Below, piece by piece: positions 26,967-35,807 of a stretch of DNA of 64,000 nucleotides. Location: NCBI GenBank assembly GCA_039029315.1, contig JBCCGK010000058.1, forward strand, positions 8,041 to 72,040, given 5' to 3'. The notes below the pieces were generated by a model. That model searched no databases and was not told the DNA's origin. It worked only from the letters and a program-made list of their open reading frames with translations. The position numbers were made by a program, and so were the translations under genes. Origin of the DNA: JBCCCJ01 sp039029315 (GTDB lineage Bacteria > Bacteroidota > Bacteroidia > J057). How positions within the stretch are numbered: the stretch's first letter is position 1; the number at the start of each line of letters is the position of its first letter.

Positions 26967-27767
26967 TCATTTGGCAAAGAACCACTGGCTGAGTCCTCCT
27001 GTTTCTGTCAGGAGGGGACCCACAACATAGAGATTGGAACTCAAAAAAGGAAGAGATTTTCGAGCCTCTTCTTTCACCACAGCAACGGGATCATAATAGC
27101 TGGAATGAATAAAATCTATCTCCTCTCCCCGCTTCAACAGAAAACCTACATGATAATCCAATCCGACGATATACAATTCATCTGGTTTGGCTAACAAGGC
27201 TTCAAACAATTTTTCTGAACTATTGTACGAATAGCTCTCCGAACAAAGGGTATCTACAATGACAGCGGCAGCTTGTTGTGCCACCCGATAGCGATTGATG
27301 GGGAACCCAATATGCTTCAAGGGTGTCGAGACGAAATAGCCACAAGCGATGATCCCTTCACGAGGATGATTGCTATAGCCATTGAAATCCCATGGGGTCC
27401 CATACCAGTAGGGGAGAAGTTCATCGGGAATGGTCTGTAACAGATAGGAACGAGCTTCTTGTAAAATAGCCTGCTGAGTTTCCTGATTCTCAGCCTGATG
27501 ATATTGTTGGAGCCATACAGCCTTCTGCGCCTTGATACGCGAGATCAGCTGCCGATAGCCCAGATGAATAGAGTCCAACTTGGCTTGACTCAACTTATCT
27601 GGTTCTGATTGTTCGATTACTACTGCTTCTGTGATATGCGTATCTACTTCTACTTGTTGCACGGTATGGAGAAAGGGAGCCTCTTGCGAAGATTGCTCCG
27701 GGGGGATAGGCTGGCAGCCAAGAGCCAAGAGAGTTATAAGGCAGATGGGGCAAAAGAGATTCATCAT
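26967..27767 (-). CDS. Predicted lipoprotein with NlpC/P60-like cysteine peptidase motifs
   Basis: A 266-residue lipoprotein. The signal peptide ends in the lipobox LALGC (Cys18), followed by a Pro/Gln-rich tether. Residues 60-115 are helical. The C-terminal domain has REGIIACGYFVSTPL with candidate nucleophile Cys142 and LDYHVGFLLKRG with His206, spaced as in NlpC/P60 or CHAP-like hydrolases, then FIHSSYYDPVAV. It is probably a periplasm-facing amide hydrolase acting on cell-wall peptides; substrate unknown. It lies between the MORN membrane protein and the DUF695-RraB gene on the same strand. The 243-bp gap after it shows no gene. Confidence 0.65.
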   Translation of the reverse strand: MMNLFCPICLITLLALGCQPIPPEQSSQEAPFLHTVQQVEVDTHITEAVVIEQSEPDKLSQAKLDSIHLGYRQLISRIKAQKAVWLQQYHQAENQETQQAILQEARSYLLQTIPDELLPYWYGTPWDFNGYSNHPREGIIACGYFVSTPLKHIGFPINRYRVAQQAAAVIVDTLCSESYSYNSSEKLFEALLAKPDELYIVGLDYHVGFLLKRGEEIDFIHSSYYDPVAVVKEEARKSLPFLSSNLYVVGPLLTETGGLSQWFFAK

Positions 27768-27842
27768 GGGAGATGTTTTCTCTCATAATGAATGTGAAGA
27801 AGGAAGTTACAGCTTATCTCAAGTTCTTCTTACTCAAAGCGA

Positions 27843-29576
27843 TCACTGGCCAAATGGGACAATCATGCCATGATCTATGAGTTGATAGGTGTTGTGGAGC
27901 TGTGTCCCAGAATAAAATTTGAGATTGTCCGTGGTTCCGCTCCAGTTACCTGTCAGTTCGATTCGGGTAGGCTTACGTCCAGAATAGAAGCCAGCTCCGT
28001 TGATGGTATCGGCTTCCCACTGTACTTCAAAACGATTATTGGTTTTGACCCAGATTAAGGTGCCGATTCCTTCTCTTTTGTCAGCTTGCCAGGCCCCTTC
28101 GAAAATCAGGCTGTCTGGCCAAATCAGTTCTCCTTCACCCTGCCGAAGTCCGTCTACAAAATATCCGTCATATTTGATGCTGAGCGAATCTGTATAGACG
28201 CCTTTGCCATGAAATCTGCCAGCCTTCCATTGGCCTTTGTAGCTACTACCATCAGCCCAGGCGTAAGAACCTTTGCCTTCTTGTACTCCCTTGATCCAGC
28301 CTCCGCTATAGGAGGAACCATCTGCCAGGGTCAGTGTTCCATATCCGTGATAGAGATCGTCTTTCCATTTTCCCTGATAGCGATCTCCGTTGGGAAAATG
28401 TTGTGTGCCATTATCTTTGAACCCATTGTTCCAGCTTCCCTCATAACGGCTTCCATCAATGGCTGTGAAAGTTCCGGCACTATCCGGAAGGCCATTGTTG
28501 AATTGACCTTCAAATATGGCACCATTGGTATAGAATGCTGTGCCATTGCCCTGTGGCACAAGCTGCTGAAGATCTCCTTCGTATCTGAATTGGCGTCCGC
28601 GCTGGTCGGTCAGAGAATCCAGGATTCCTGTAGGCAAATGTCTTCTGGCATCGATGGCCTGCGCAACGTATTTGCCCGCCGGATATCGGTGGAGGTAGTC
28701 CTGATATGATTGGAGGGTATGTTGTGCCTGAGATTCTGCCCAGACCTGATCTTCTTGTTGCCCTTGCATCCATTGTGGAACAACATACATGCCCGATCCT
28801 GCAAGGAGAAGGACTGCTCCAACTATCGCTGCCCAGCGAATGACTCGACCCTGTCGTGCTTTTTTGATCTGTTTGCGTAAATCCTCGAATGCTTCTTTGG
28901 AAGAAGCTGTCGAGGCAAGTTGATCCAGTTTGTTGACATATTTAGAGGAAAAAGCGGCCTTTGGTCGAAGAGAATCAATGGCTTTCTTTTTGCTATTGAC
29001 TGCTTCCTCTATGCTTGCGGTGTCTATGTTGAGGGGCAGTTTCGGCAATCGATCTGCCCCACGAACCTCCGCCTGGATCTGCTGCAAACTTGATCGCAAG
29101 TTGGTGTACACTTCTGTCCAGATTCTGGTGATTTTTCCTTTCAATGCTAGATCCCAATTGGACAGGACTTCTTCCCACTCCCTCATTTCCTTACGCGAAA
29201 TGTCTGTATGATGGCGGAGTTGTTCGATAATATCCCTGGCCTTGCGATTTTCCTCATAGGATGTCTGCCGGAGAAGCTGCTCAATGTTCTCATACAAGCG
29301 TCTGGCATTGCGATATCGAATGGGATGCATCTCAGCTTTATGGGCTTCTGTTTCTGATTTTGCTTGCTGAAACTCCTCCCGTACCTCTATATATGAATGT
29401 TGATAAGCATCCAGATTTTCCTGATATATCTGTTGAAGGTCTTCAAACAGATTTTGATGCGTGGCATAGTCGATAAAGGTATGTTTGGCTCGAACCGCCT
29501 TGATTTCGGCCAGTTTGGCCTGAAATCTGGCACGATAAGCAGGATCGCGCAAGGTATGACGGTCAAAAGTGTCCAT
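27843..29576 (-). CDS. Membrane protein with cytoplasmic coiled coil and MORN repeats
   Basis: A 577-residue protein from the ATG at 29574-29576 (MDTFDRHTL); 19 further open codons upstream overlap the previous gene and look unnatural. Residues 1-240 are highly charged helices, probably coiled coil. One transmembrane helix lies at about 246-267 (WAAIVGAVLLLAGSGMYVV). A short helical stretch (QSYQDYLHRYPAGKY) follows. The C-terminal half has seven to eight MORN repeats (G-x-[RS]-Y-x-G-x-W) from about residue 350. MORN arrays bind lipids or proteins. The helical N-terminus and the adjacent coiled-coil/TPR gene, 41 bp upstream, suggest the two products act together. The process is unknown. Confidence 0.7.
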   Translation of the reverse strand: MDTFDRHTLRDPAYRARFQAKLAEIKAVRAKHTFIDYATHQNLFEDLQQIYQENLDAYQHSYIEVREEFQQAKSETEAHKAEMHPIRYRNARRLYENIEQLLRQTSYEENRKARDIIEQLRHHTDISRKEMREWEEVLSNWDLALKGKITRIWTEVYTNLRSSLQQIQAEVRGADRLPKLPLNIDTASIEEAVNSKKKAIDSLRPKAAFSSKYVNKLDQLASTASSKEAFEDLRKQIKKARQGRVIRWAAIVGAVLLLAGSGMYVVPQWMQGQQEDQVWAESQAQHTLQSYQDYLHRYPAGKYVAQAIDARRHLPTGILDSLTDQRGRQFRYEGDLQQLVPQGNGTAFYTNGAIFEGQFNNGLPDSAGTFTAIDGSRYEGSWNNGFKDNGTQHFPNGDRYQGKWKDDLYHGYGTLTLADGSSYSGGWIKGVQEGKGSYAWADGSSYKGQWKAGRFHGKGVYTDSLSIKYDGYFVDGLRQGEGELIWPDSLIFEGAWQADKREGIGTLIWVKTNNRFEVQWEADTINGAGFYSGRKPTRIELTGNWSGTTDNLKFYSGTQLHNTYQLIDHGMIVPFGQ

Positions 29577-29617
29577 TGTATCGGAAAGATAGGGATTTTG
29601 CGGCAATGGTTGGGAAA

Positions 29618-30766
29618 CTAGGCAGTGTCCCAATCATCCATTTTTTCTTCCCAGTCTTTGGCAGCATCTTCCCGGATCTCTTCGAAGTATACATCCAGCG
29701 CATCCCGAATGAGGTCAAAGTCTTCATCCATATCTGCTTTGACTGAATAGAGCGGATCAAATTTTCTGATGGCGACATCCAATTCTGTGAGAGCTGCTTT
29801 CTGTTCTTGTTTACAAGCATGAAACTTCGCAAGATTGTAGTAATTCTCTGGCAGATTATCTGGATCGTATTTCTTGACCAATTCTCCTGCCCGAATGGCT
29901 TCATCCAATTCGCCAGAAACGTAGTGAATCCAAGCCGTCATAAAATACCCGAATGCCGCAAGACTTGGATTGGGAATTCCTTTGGCATAGGTGGCACACA
30001 ACTGATAATGTTCCAGTGATTTTGACAAATCATAAAATTGTGCTGGTTCTTGAAAGATATGTCCCAGATAGAGATGGGCAAAAGGATTTCCTCTATAAAT
30101 TCGAATGCTTTCCTGCAAATAGTCCAATGCATCAATCAAAAATTGCGGCTCATCCGGATGTTGGAGATATTGTTCATAGGCTTGTTTGCCATCTCGATAG
30201 CGTTCTTCTGCTTCTGTCTTCCGACTATTCTCCATCAGATTGGCGAGCCGATCAAATCCTTCCTGAATATCTGCACGCTGCAACTCGAATTGCGAGACAA
30301 TGTTCATCATGCCCATGTCCAGGCTGGCATTGAGTCCCTGAATCCCTTGTTGCAGTTTGTCGGAGGAGGCGATGACAGCCATGCCTACATTGTCTACTCT
30401 ATCCGCAACTTCATTCAGTCCTTTGCTTGCTTGATCAAACCCTTTTTCCAGACGAATCTCAACACTGTCAAAGCCTTTGGCAATAACCTGTGTCTGGTCG
30501 ACAAGGGCATGATGAATCTCTTTTTGATGTTCTTGAATTTCGGTGAATCCCGTTTGGAGGGTTCTGTCCAGTTGATTTCCTATCGCCTTATTGGCTTCGA
30601 TGATCCGACGAGCGTGTTCTTCTGCCACTCGTTGAACTCCAACTCCTGCCACATGAAGGAACCGCAGCCAAAACCGATGATCGGCATAGGATACATGTTC
30701 CTGTTTTTTGCTTCTGAGCAAGGAAAATGGCTTCAGTAAACGCATAGGGATTAACCTTTGAAACAA
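29618..30766 (-). CDS. Coiled-coil and TPR-repeat protein
   Basis: A 382-residue soluble protein. Residues 45-190 form a long helical coiled coil with recurrent G-F/L-x pattern (LQTGFTEIQEHQKEI, IAKGFDSVEIRLEKGFDQA, IQEGFDRLANLMENS), reminiscent of chemoreceptor or tape-measure-like coils. From about residue 195 there are four to five TPR-like helix pairs (ERYRDGKQAYEQYLQ, LDYLQESIRIYRGNPFAHLYLGHI, LPENYYNLAKFHACKQ). The acidic end is EEKMDDWDTA. Its start overlaps the 3' end of the DUF3024 gene by 16 bp and it lies 41 bp from the MORN gene, so all three are probably co-translated. It may be a scaffold. Confidence 0.72.
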   Translation of the reverse strand: MFQRLIPMRLLKPFSLLRSKKQEHVSYADHRFWLRFLHVAGVGVQRVAEEHARRIIEANKAIGNQLDRTLQTGFTEIQEHQKEIHHALVDQTQVIAKGFDSVEIRLEKGFDQASKGLNEVADRVDNVGMAVIASSDKLQQGIQGLNASLDMGMMNIVSQFELQRADIQEGFDRLANLMENSRKTEAEERYRDGKQAYEQYLQHPDEPQFLIDALDYLQESIRIYRGNPFAHLYLGHIFQEPAQFYDLSKSLEHYQLCATYAKGIPNPSLAAFGYFMTAWIHYVSGELDEAIRAGELVKKYDPDNLPENYYNLAKFHACKQEQKAALTELDVAIRKFDPLYSVKADMDEDFDLIRDALDVYFEEIREDAAKDWEEKMDDWDTA

Positions 30767-31098
30767 CCATAAGCGTCTTCATCTACAACGCTGAAGAATT
30801 CCTCCAGACTATTGGCTTGGGCATGGGGTTGGTATGGGTCCCATTTGCCACTGGCTCGCATCCAGTAGATATTCCAAATGTGTCGGGACTTGACATAGCG
30901 TGCCTTTGCAAAAGGAATCTCCATGATTTCCTTGGGATTGTCCCATTTAGGTCGAATTTCGACGAGAATCAGGACTTGTTTCTCATAGGAGTATCCGATG
31001 TCAAGTTGGGCTCTGATGTCAATCGGAGGACGCATCAATTCTACGAATCGAATGATTTGAGCTTCGACAAAATCTACTGTATTTCCGCGTTGTTCCAT
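30751..31098 (-). CDS. DUF3024-family protein
   Basis: A 115-residue cytosolic protein with the DUF3024 pattern: an N-terminal helix (FVEAQIIRFVELMRPP), a central beta region (LDIGYSYEKQVLILVEIRPKW) and the signature AKARYVKSRHIWNIYWMRASGKW followed by W-x-x-Y-x-P. The function of this family is unknown. It overlaps the following coiled-coil/TPR gene by 16 bp and follows the CobW-type GTPase gene by 33 bp, so it is part of an operon. Confidence 0.8.
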   Translation of the reverse strand: MEQRGNTVDFVEAQIIRFVELMRPPIDIRAQLDIGYSYEKQVLILVEIRPKWDNPKEIMEIPFAKARYVKSRHIWNIYWMRASGKWDPYQPHAQANSLEEFFSVVDEDAYGCFKG

Positions 31099-31131
31099 GA
31101 TGTGTATGCTATGGAGTAAGGTCTATAAGAA

Positions 31132-32187
31132 TCAACTGCCTTCTATTTCTTGAAACTTTAATACTGAATCAGAACCAACCAATGATTCCTTCATGGCATA
31201 TTCCAGGGCAGTTTTGTCCAGTTTTTTGCCAATGAATACGAATTGATTCAGGCGCCTCTCTCCCGGTTTCCACCGCCGATCAGTTGCGCTTTCGAAAAGT
31301 TGGTGAACACCCTGAAAAATAATTCGATCATGTGATCCCGCCAAATTGATGATCCCCTTTGCGCGATAGATGATCATGTCGTCATCCTGCAAGAGCGTGT
31401 TCATCCAGGAGTTGAATGCTTTGGGATCAATGGTGCCTTTGAGAGAAAAGGCATGTGAACTGACAGAGATTGTATGATGATGGTCATGGTCATGGTCGTG
31501 ATCATCGTGATCATGATCGTGTGTATGTATTTGATTTTGAGCGGCCTCCTTAACTCGAAAATTCCGATGACTCTGGAGATCATAGGCATTTCGTCCCAAC
31601 AATTGCTTGACAGAAATTTTGGAGTGTTGTGTCCGATGAATCGGTGCCTGGGAATTGATATGCCGAATATCGTCTTCGATGTCCAACAGATCCTCTTTGT
31701 CAACCAAATCCGTTTTGTTCAGGAGAATCAGGTCTGCAAAAGCAATCTGATTGACGCTTTCAGGATCTTCATCCAAATGTAGACCTACATGTTTGGCATC
31801 GACCACAGTTACTACTGCGTCGATATTGTAGGACATATCCAGTAATTCATGTGTAAGAATGGTGTGAATGATAGGGGCCGGATCTGCCACTCCCGTGGTC
31901 TCGATCACAATCCCATCAAATGTGCCGCGCTGATGAAGCAAAAGATCCAAAAGGGTCTTTACGAGGTCCTGGCGCACATTGCAGCAAATACATCCATTAT
32001 CCATCTCAATCAACTCTTCCTCAACGCCAGTTACCATTTGACTATCAATACCAATTTCTCCAAACTCATTGACAATCACCGCCAGGCGTTTGCTATGTTT
32101 GCTGCTCAGAAGATGGTTGAGCAGAGTGGTTTTGCCTGCTCCGAGAAATCCTGACAGAATTGTAATGGGGATACGCGTAGGTGTCAT
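31132..32187 (-). CDS. CobW/COG0523-family GTPase (metal chaperone)
   Basis: A 351-residue G3E-family P-loop GTPase that acts as a metallochaperone, most likely for zinc. Walker A GFLGAGKT is at 13-20, the metal-binding CxCC motif GCICCNVR at 65-72, and the guanine-recognition motif NKTD around residue 157. A histidine/aspartate-rich linker (alternating HD and DH between about 221 and 239) probably collects metal ions. The C-terminal CobW_C domain is present. It is the first gene of the minus-strand run down to the YiiX-like gene. The upstream region shows no obvious Zur box by eye. Confidence 0.93.
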   Translation of the reverse strand: MTPTRIPITILSGFLGAGKTTLLNHLLSSKHSKRLAVIVNEFGEIGIDSQMVTGVEEELIEMDNGCICCNVRQDLVKTLLDLLLHQRGTFDGIVIETTGVADPAPIIHTILTHELLDMSYNIDAVVTVVDAKHVGLHLDEDPESVNQIAFADLILLNKTDLVDKEDLLDIEDDIRHINSQAPIHRTQHSKISVKQLLGRNAYDLQSHRNFRVKEAAQNQIHTHDHDHDDHDHDHDHHHTISVSSHAFSLKGTIDPKAFNSWMNTLLQDDDMIIYRAKGIINLAGSHDRIIFQGVHQLFESATDRRWKPGERRLNQFVFIGKKLDKTALEYAMKESLVGSDSVLKFQEIEGS

Positions 32188-32271
32188 TCCTCAAAGGTAC
32201 AAAAACTGCACAGACTATCAGGTAGGCTGTCTGCGAACTTGCCAAACAAGCCGTCCACTCCTCCTTTTTCT

Positions 32272-32306
32272 ACATAATAAGTGACAGATTTTTAAACAGT
32301 CTCTTA
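32272..32306. mobile_element. Solo right end of the MITE-like element
   Basis: ATAATAAGTGACAGAT followed by TTTTAAACAGTCTC (ending 32303) and TTA matches the right end of the 161-bp element (AAATAAGTGACAGATGTTCA...AAACAGTCTC, then TTA) at most positions. No matching left part or hairpin core is present, so it is a decayed or partial copy. Confidence 0.5.
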
Positions 32307-32360
32307 TTCTCCGCTTCGCTACAGATTCGGGTTTTCCTCTAGCAGAAATTGTGAATCATC

Positions 32361-32419
32361 AGCTTTGAATGTCGAGATTTGATGAAGACCTTGTCCTATC
32401 TTTCCTCGACATTCAAGCT
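32361..32419. repeat. Inverted repeat downstream of the DUF1501 gene
   Basis: AGCTTTGAATGTCGAG (32361-32376) and CTCGACATTCAAGCT (32405-32419) are inverted repeats with one unpaired base, separated by 28 bp. The repeat lies 25 bp beyond the DUF1501 stop codon. There is no T-run, so it may act as an mRNA-end stabilising hairpin or weak terminator. Confidence 0.5.
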
Positions 32420-32443
32420 GTGTTTTGGTATTGGTGGCGGAAC

Positions 32444-34105
32444 TTATCGTCGCTCCACAATTAATTTTCTGACACCTTTTGCTTCTGCTTCTTCCCCCAT
32501 CAACTTTACAAAATAGGCACCTGTTGCCAGACGAGATACATCGAATTCGATTTCATTGTAGCCTGTCATGAGTTGATGGAGTTGGCTGTGTACCACCTGC
32601 CCTTCAATAGTATAAATGCTGAGGGTTGCTGTCTGAGGTCTTTCTAGATCGAAGGCCAGGGTAGCTCGATGAGACGCAGGATTGGGATACAATTCTAAAT
32701 GTGCTGACTCAACCAACTCAGAATCATTGGAAGTCAAAACCGAGATATAGCAATCTGGATCTACGACATGATTCGGGGAAACCAGCGGGATCTTTTGTGA
32801 GACAAAGGGATCAAACTTTGTGGCGACCAAGGCATCATCACTAGCTCCCAGCCAATCCTGGAGCAGGCTTGTGAATACTTGCCGATAATCGTATTGCACC
32901 CCTTGTAGTTGATCATTCGGACCAAGATTGGAGAGGTCAACATTGGTCCCACTCACGCCACCTTTGACTCCTTTGCCAAATACAAACATTGGCGCCAGGC
33001 TTCCGTGATCGGTACCAAAGTTGGCGTTTTCAGTGGCTTTTCTCCCAAACTCTGACAGGGTTACTGTCATAACTCTTTCTCCCAGGCCAAGTGCATCGAG
33101 ATCTTCATGGAAGGCTTTGATCGATTGGGCGACTTCTGCCATGAGGTTGGCATGATCCCCTACAGTTGGGGTGCCGAATTCAACTTGTAGAATATGCGTG
33201 TCGAAGCCACCAATGGTTGCGAGGAAAATTCTGGTTTGGCTGCCCCCACTGATCAGACGGGCAACAGTTTTGAGCTGAGCTGCGAGACGAAGGTCTGGAT
33301 ACGTCTTGGCATTGGTGCCAGCATTGAACACATTGGTGATGCGCTCAGAATATTGACTCACACTCTGCTCTGTATTCATGATGTACTGAAGTTCCTCTCC
33401 ATAGTGTGAGGCTGGAACATTGTCTATCGGGAGTCCTCCAATTTCTGATACCAGATTGAAAAAACCGGCAGGGTCTTGTCCACTGAGGTTGATGCTTGTT
33501 GCATGTTCCCCTTCGGTATGGAATCCGAGTGAAGGTTTGGGGTCTCCAAGCTGTATTCCCAGTGGATCAGGCATAAAAGGATTGGGGTTCCCGGCCAAAC
33601 CTGGATAAGTATGATCCAAATATCGACCGATCCATCCGGTTGGGATATTGTTGTTGACAGGCGTACTATCACCGCCACTGAACCAGAGGTCAGTAGCCTT
33701 GAAGTGGGACCTGTTCATGTCTTGATATCCTACTCCCTGGAGGACATTCATCAAGCCATCATCATACATGCTCTGAAGGGGCGCGAGGGAAGGATGCAGG
33801 CCGATTTGGTCTTCAACTGCTAGGGTATTGTCCAGGTTGATATAAGATTCTGTGCCCGTATCGGGGATGGCAATTGTCGGCCGAAGATTGGCATATGTAC
33901 TGTACTGATCAATAGGGATGATGGTATTGAGACCATCGTTGCCGCCGCGCAACTGGACCAGAACCAATACTCTTTCGGAAATGCCTGTACAATCCATCGC
34001 CCTCAGCAGACCTGGGGTGGCAAAAGCGTTGAGGGGAATGCCATTCAACAAGAATGGAGACAAGGCGAGTGGAGTGGATATTTTGAAAAAATCTCTTCTT
34101 TTCAT
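32444..34105 (-). CDS. DUF1501 secreted protein with Tat-type signal and T9SS sorting domain
   Basis: A 553-residue protein of the DUF1501 (sulfatase/alkaline-phosphatase-like fold) family. The N-terminus KRRDFFKISTPLALSPFLL carries a twin-arginine motif of the R-R-x-F-x-K type. The body has LVQLRGGNDGLNTIIP, LHPSLAPLQSMY, DLWFSGG, TLSEFGRKATENAN and TDHGSLAPMFVFGKGVKGG, all typical of DUF1501. The C-terminal 80 residues (LELYPNPASHRATLAF..., GAYFVKL) form a T9SS sorting domain. DUF1501 genes almost always accompany DUF1800 genes, as here (52 bp). The activity is not established. Confidence 0.9.
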   Translation of the reverse strand: MKRRDFFKISTPLALSPFLLNGIPLNAFATPGLLRAMDCTGISERVLVLVQLRGGNDGLNTIIPIDQYSTYANLRPTIAIPDTGTESYINLDNTLAVEDQIGLHPSLAPLQSMYDDGLMNVLQGVGYQDMNRSHFKATDLWFSGGDSTPVNNNIPTGWIGRYLDHTYPGLAGNPNPFMPDPLGIQLGDPKPSLGFHTEGEHATSINLSGQDPAGFFNLVSEIGGLPIDNVPASHYGEELQYIMNTEQSVSQYSERITNVFNAGTNAKTYPDLRLAAQLKTVARLISGGSQTRIFLATIGGFDTHILQVEFGTPTVGDHANLMAEVAQSIKAFHEDLDALGLGERVMTVTLSEFGRKATENANFGTDHGSLAPMFVFGKGVKGGVSGTNVDLSNLGPNDQLQGVQYDYRQVFTSLLQDWLGASDDALVATKFDPFVSQKIPLVSPNHVVDPDCYISVLTSNDSELVESAHLELYPNPASHRATLAFDLERPQTATLSIYTIEGQVVHSQLHQLMTGYNEIEFDVSRLATGAYFVKLMGEEAEAKGVRKLIVERR

Positions 34106-34157
34106 TGGATTGGGTAATAGAATGGTGAATGAACTAAGTGGCTCCTCTGCGGGACGC

Positions 34158-35807
34158 CTACATCAACTGGTATTCCGGTGAATACATGATGGATTCTACA
34201 AGGCCGTTCAATATCAGGCGAACTTCGGTATCATCTCCGTTCAGCAAATAGGCCTGCCATTCATAAGACCAGTCATCGGTGGTTTGTCCCTGAAGAAAGA
34301 TATCATTCAGGTAATAATCGAACCGTTCCTGACTCACTGCTTCAGGAAAGAGGTAATCCAGAAATTCCTGTACCATCAGGATCGCATTGTCTGCATCTGT
34401 GATGTGAGTGGTGTCCTGGACAAAAGTTGGTAGATCAAATTGGACTGGGATGGTTCCTCCTGCCAGGACGCGCCGTCCCAGGATGAGCATTTCTCCCAAT
34501 TTATATCTGGCGATGATGCTACTGGAATTGAACCAGTTGCGATGAAACGTTGGTTCCTGATAGTAGCCGGCATATCCAGCGACCGTTGACGGTCGAAAGA
34601 CATTGAAGCCTGCCTTTGGGAAAAACACGCTATTTACCCATCTATGATACAATCGGAAATAATGATCTTCGGTCTCGGTGAGTGCATCGGGTACTGCAAT
34701 ATCAAAAAAGCTCATGGTGTGCAGAAACAGTTCCAAAGGAGATCTAAGCATCCCACCGACAATCTCATCTGTGGGCTTGCTATCGTCCTTGTCATAGAAG
34801 TGCTGAGAGGACAAGAGAACTCGCAAAACGGGTTCCAATTCATAATTATTCGCCCTGAAAATAATTGCGAGTGGGGTGATGATATCCTCTTCAATTTCCT
34901 GAGAAATATGCCTTCCCACGAAATAGCGATACAGCTTACGGCAGATGAAGGTTGCTGTTGCATCCTGTGCAAAAATCATGTCCACAAAATCCTGCAATTC
35001 CTGGAACATCTCTGCCTGATTGGTGGCTCCTGTGATGATCGTATCCTGAAACGCATTGGTAGTGAAGGTTTTGTCTCCCAATTCATGTTGCCCAAATACG
35101 GCTCTTCCCATCGGAAGGTTGGTGTCGGGGTCGATATGGGTATCTCGCTGTCCGGTGCGAAAGCCTGTCAGGACTCTTGCCGCTTCTACAATGTCTTCTT
35201 CAGTATAGTTGGTGTAGTCACCCGGTCCGACTTGTTGGCCCTTACCGATGGTGAACAATTCGAGATATTCTCTTGCAAAATTCTCATTGGGTTTTCCCTT
35301 GAGGTTGGCTGTGTTGTCCAAATAGCGAAGCATCTGGTTGTCCAGGACCATTTTGTAGGCCAGCACCTTGAAGTTGCCAACCGCATAATGGCGCAACAAG
35401 GCCAGATAATCAAAATACTCTTCTGAAGGGCCTTCCATGGCTGCCACCACAAAGTTGGTGTGAAGGAAGAACATCATTTTATGGCCGATAGAAGGATCTT
35501 GTCTTGCTTCATCCATCCACCATCCTGCGATATAGGAGCGAAGTCGACCTCTATTGGCCATCGATTCTACCCCACTATTGATCCACGGCTGACCGGTCTC
35601 ATAGTCAATCGGTTCTGCTACGATTGCTGATGGGATGATCATTAAATCGTCCATCGCTTGTGTGACGGTTTTGCCAGCGAAGGCATCAATTTGTGCCCGG
35701 GTATAATGATAACTGGTCCGCCTAAGCAGATGCGCCGCCAGCCGATGCCCGAGGGTACCAGAGAGTGGATTGAGAGAAGCCATATTTGTGAAAGTTAAGT
35801 GATACAA
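34158..35807 (-). CDS. DUF1800-family protein
   Basis: A 549-residue protein of family DUF1800, the regular partner of DUF1501. Family motifs are LGHRLAAHLLRRTSYHYTRAQ near the N-terminus, MMFFLHTNFVV, DNTANLKGKPNENFARE-L-ELFT (the NENFARELLELFTLG-type signature), YTEEDIVEAARVLTG and FICRKLYRYFV. It may start at 35807 or, more likely, at the internal ATG 35781-35783 (MASLNPLSG). No clear signal peptide is visible. The DUF1800-DUF1501 pair is probably translated from one mRNA, DUF1800 first. The biochemical role is unknown. Confidence 0.9.
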   Translation of the reverse strand: MYHLTFTNMASLNPLSGTLGHRLAAHLLRRTSYHYTRAQIDAFAGKTVTQAMDDLMIIPSAIVAEPIDYETGQPWINSGVESMANRGRLRSYIAGWWMDEARQDPSIGHKMMFFLHTNFVVAAMEGPSEEYFDYLALLRHYAVGNFKVLAYKMVLDNQMLRYLDNTANLKGKPNENFAREYLELFTIGKGQQVGPGDYTNYTEEDIVEAARVLTGFRTGQRDTHIDPDTNLPMGRAVFGQHELGDKTFTTNAFQDTIITGATNQAEMFQELQDFVDMIFAQDATATFICRKLYRYFVGRHISQEIEEDIITPLAIIFRANNYELEPVLRVLLSSQHFYDKDDSKPTDEIVGGMLRSPLELFLHTMSFFDIAVPDALTETEDHYFRLYHRWVNSVFFPKAGFNVFRPSTVAGYAGYYQEPTFHRNWFNSSSIIARYKLGEMLILGRRVLAGGTIPVQFDLPTFVQDTTHITDADNAILMVQEFLDYLFPEAVSQERFDYYLNDIFLQGQTTDDWSYEWQAYLLNGDDTEVRLILNGLVESIMYSPEYQLM

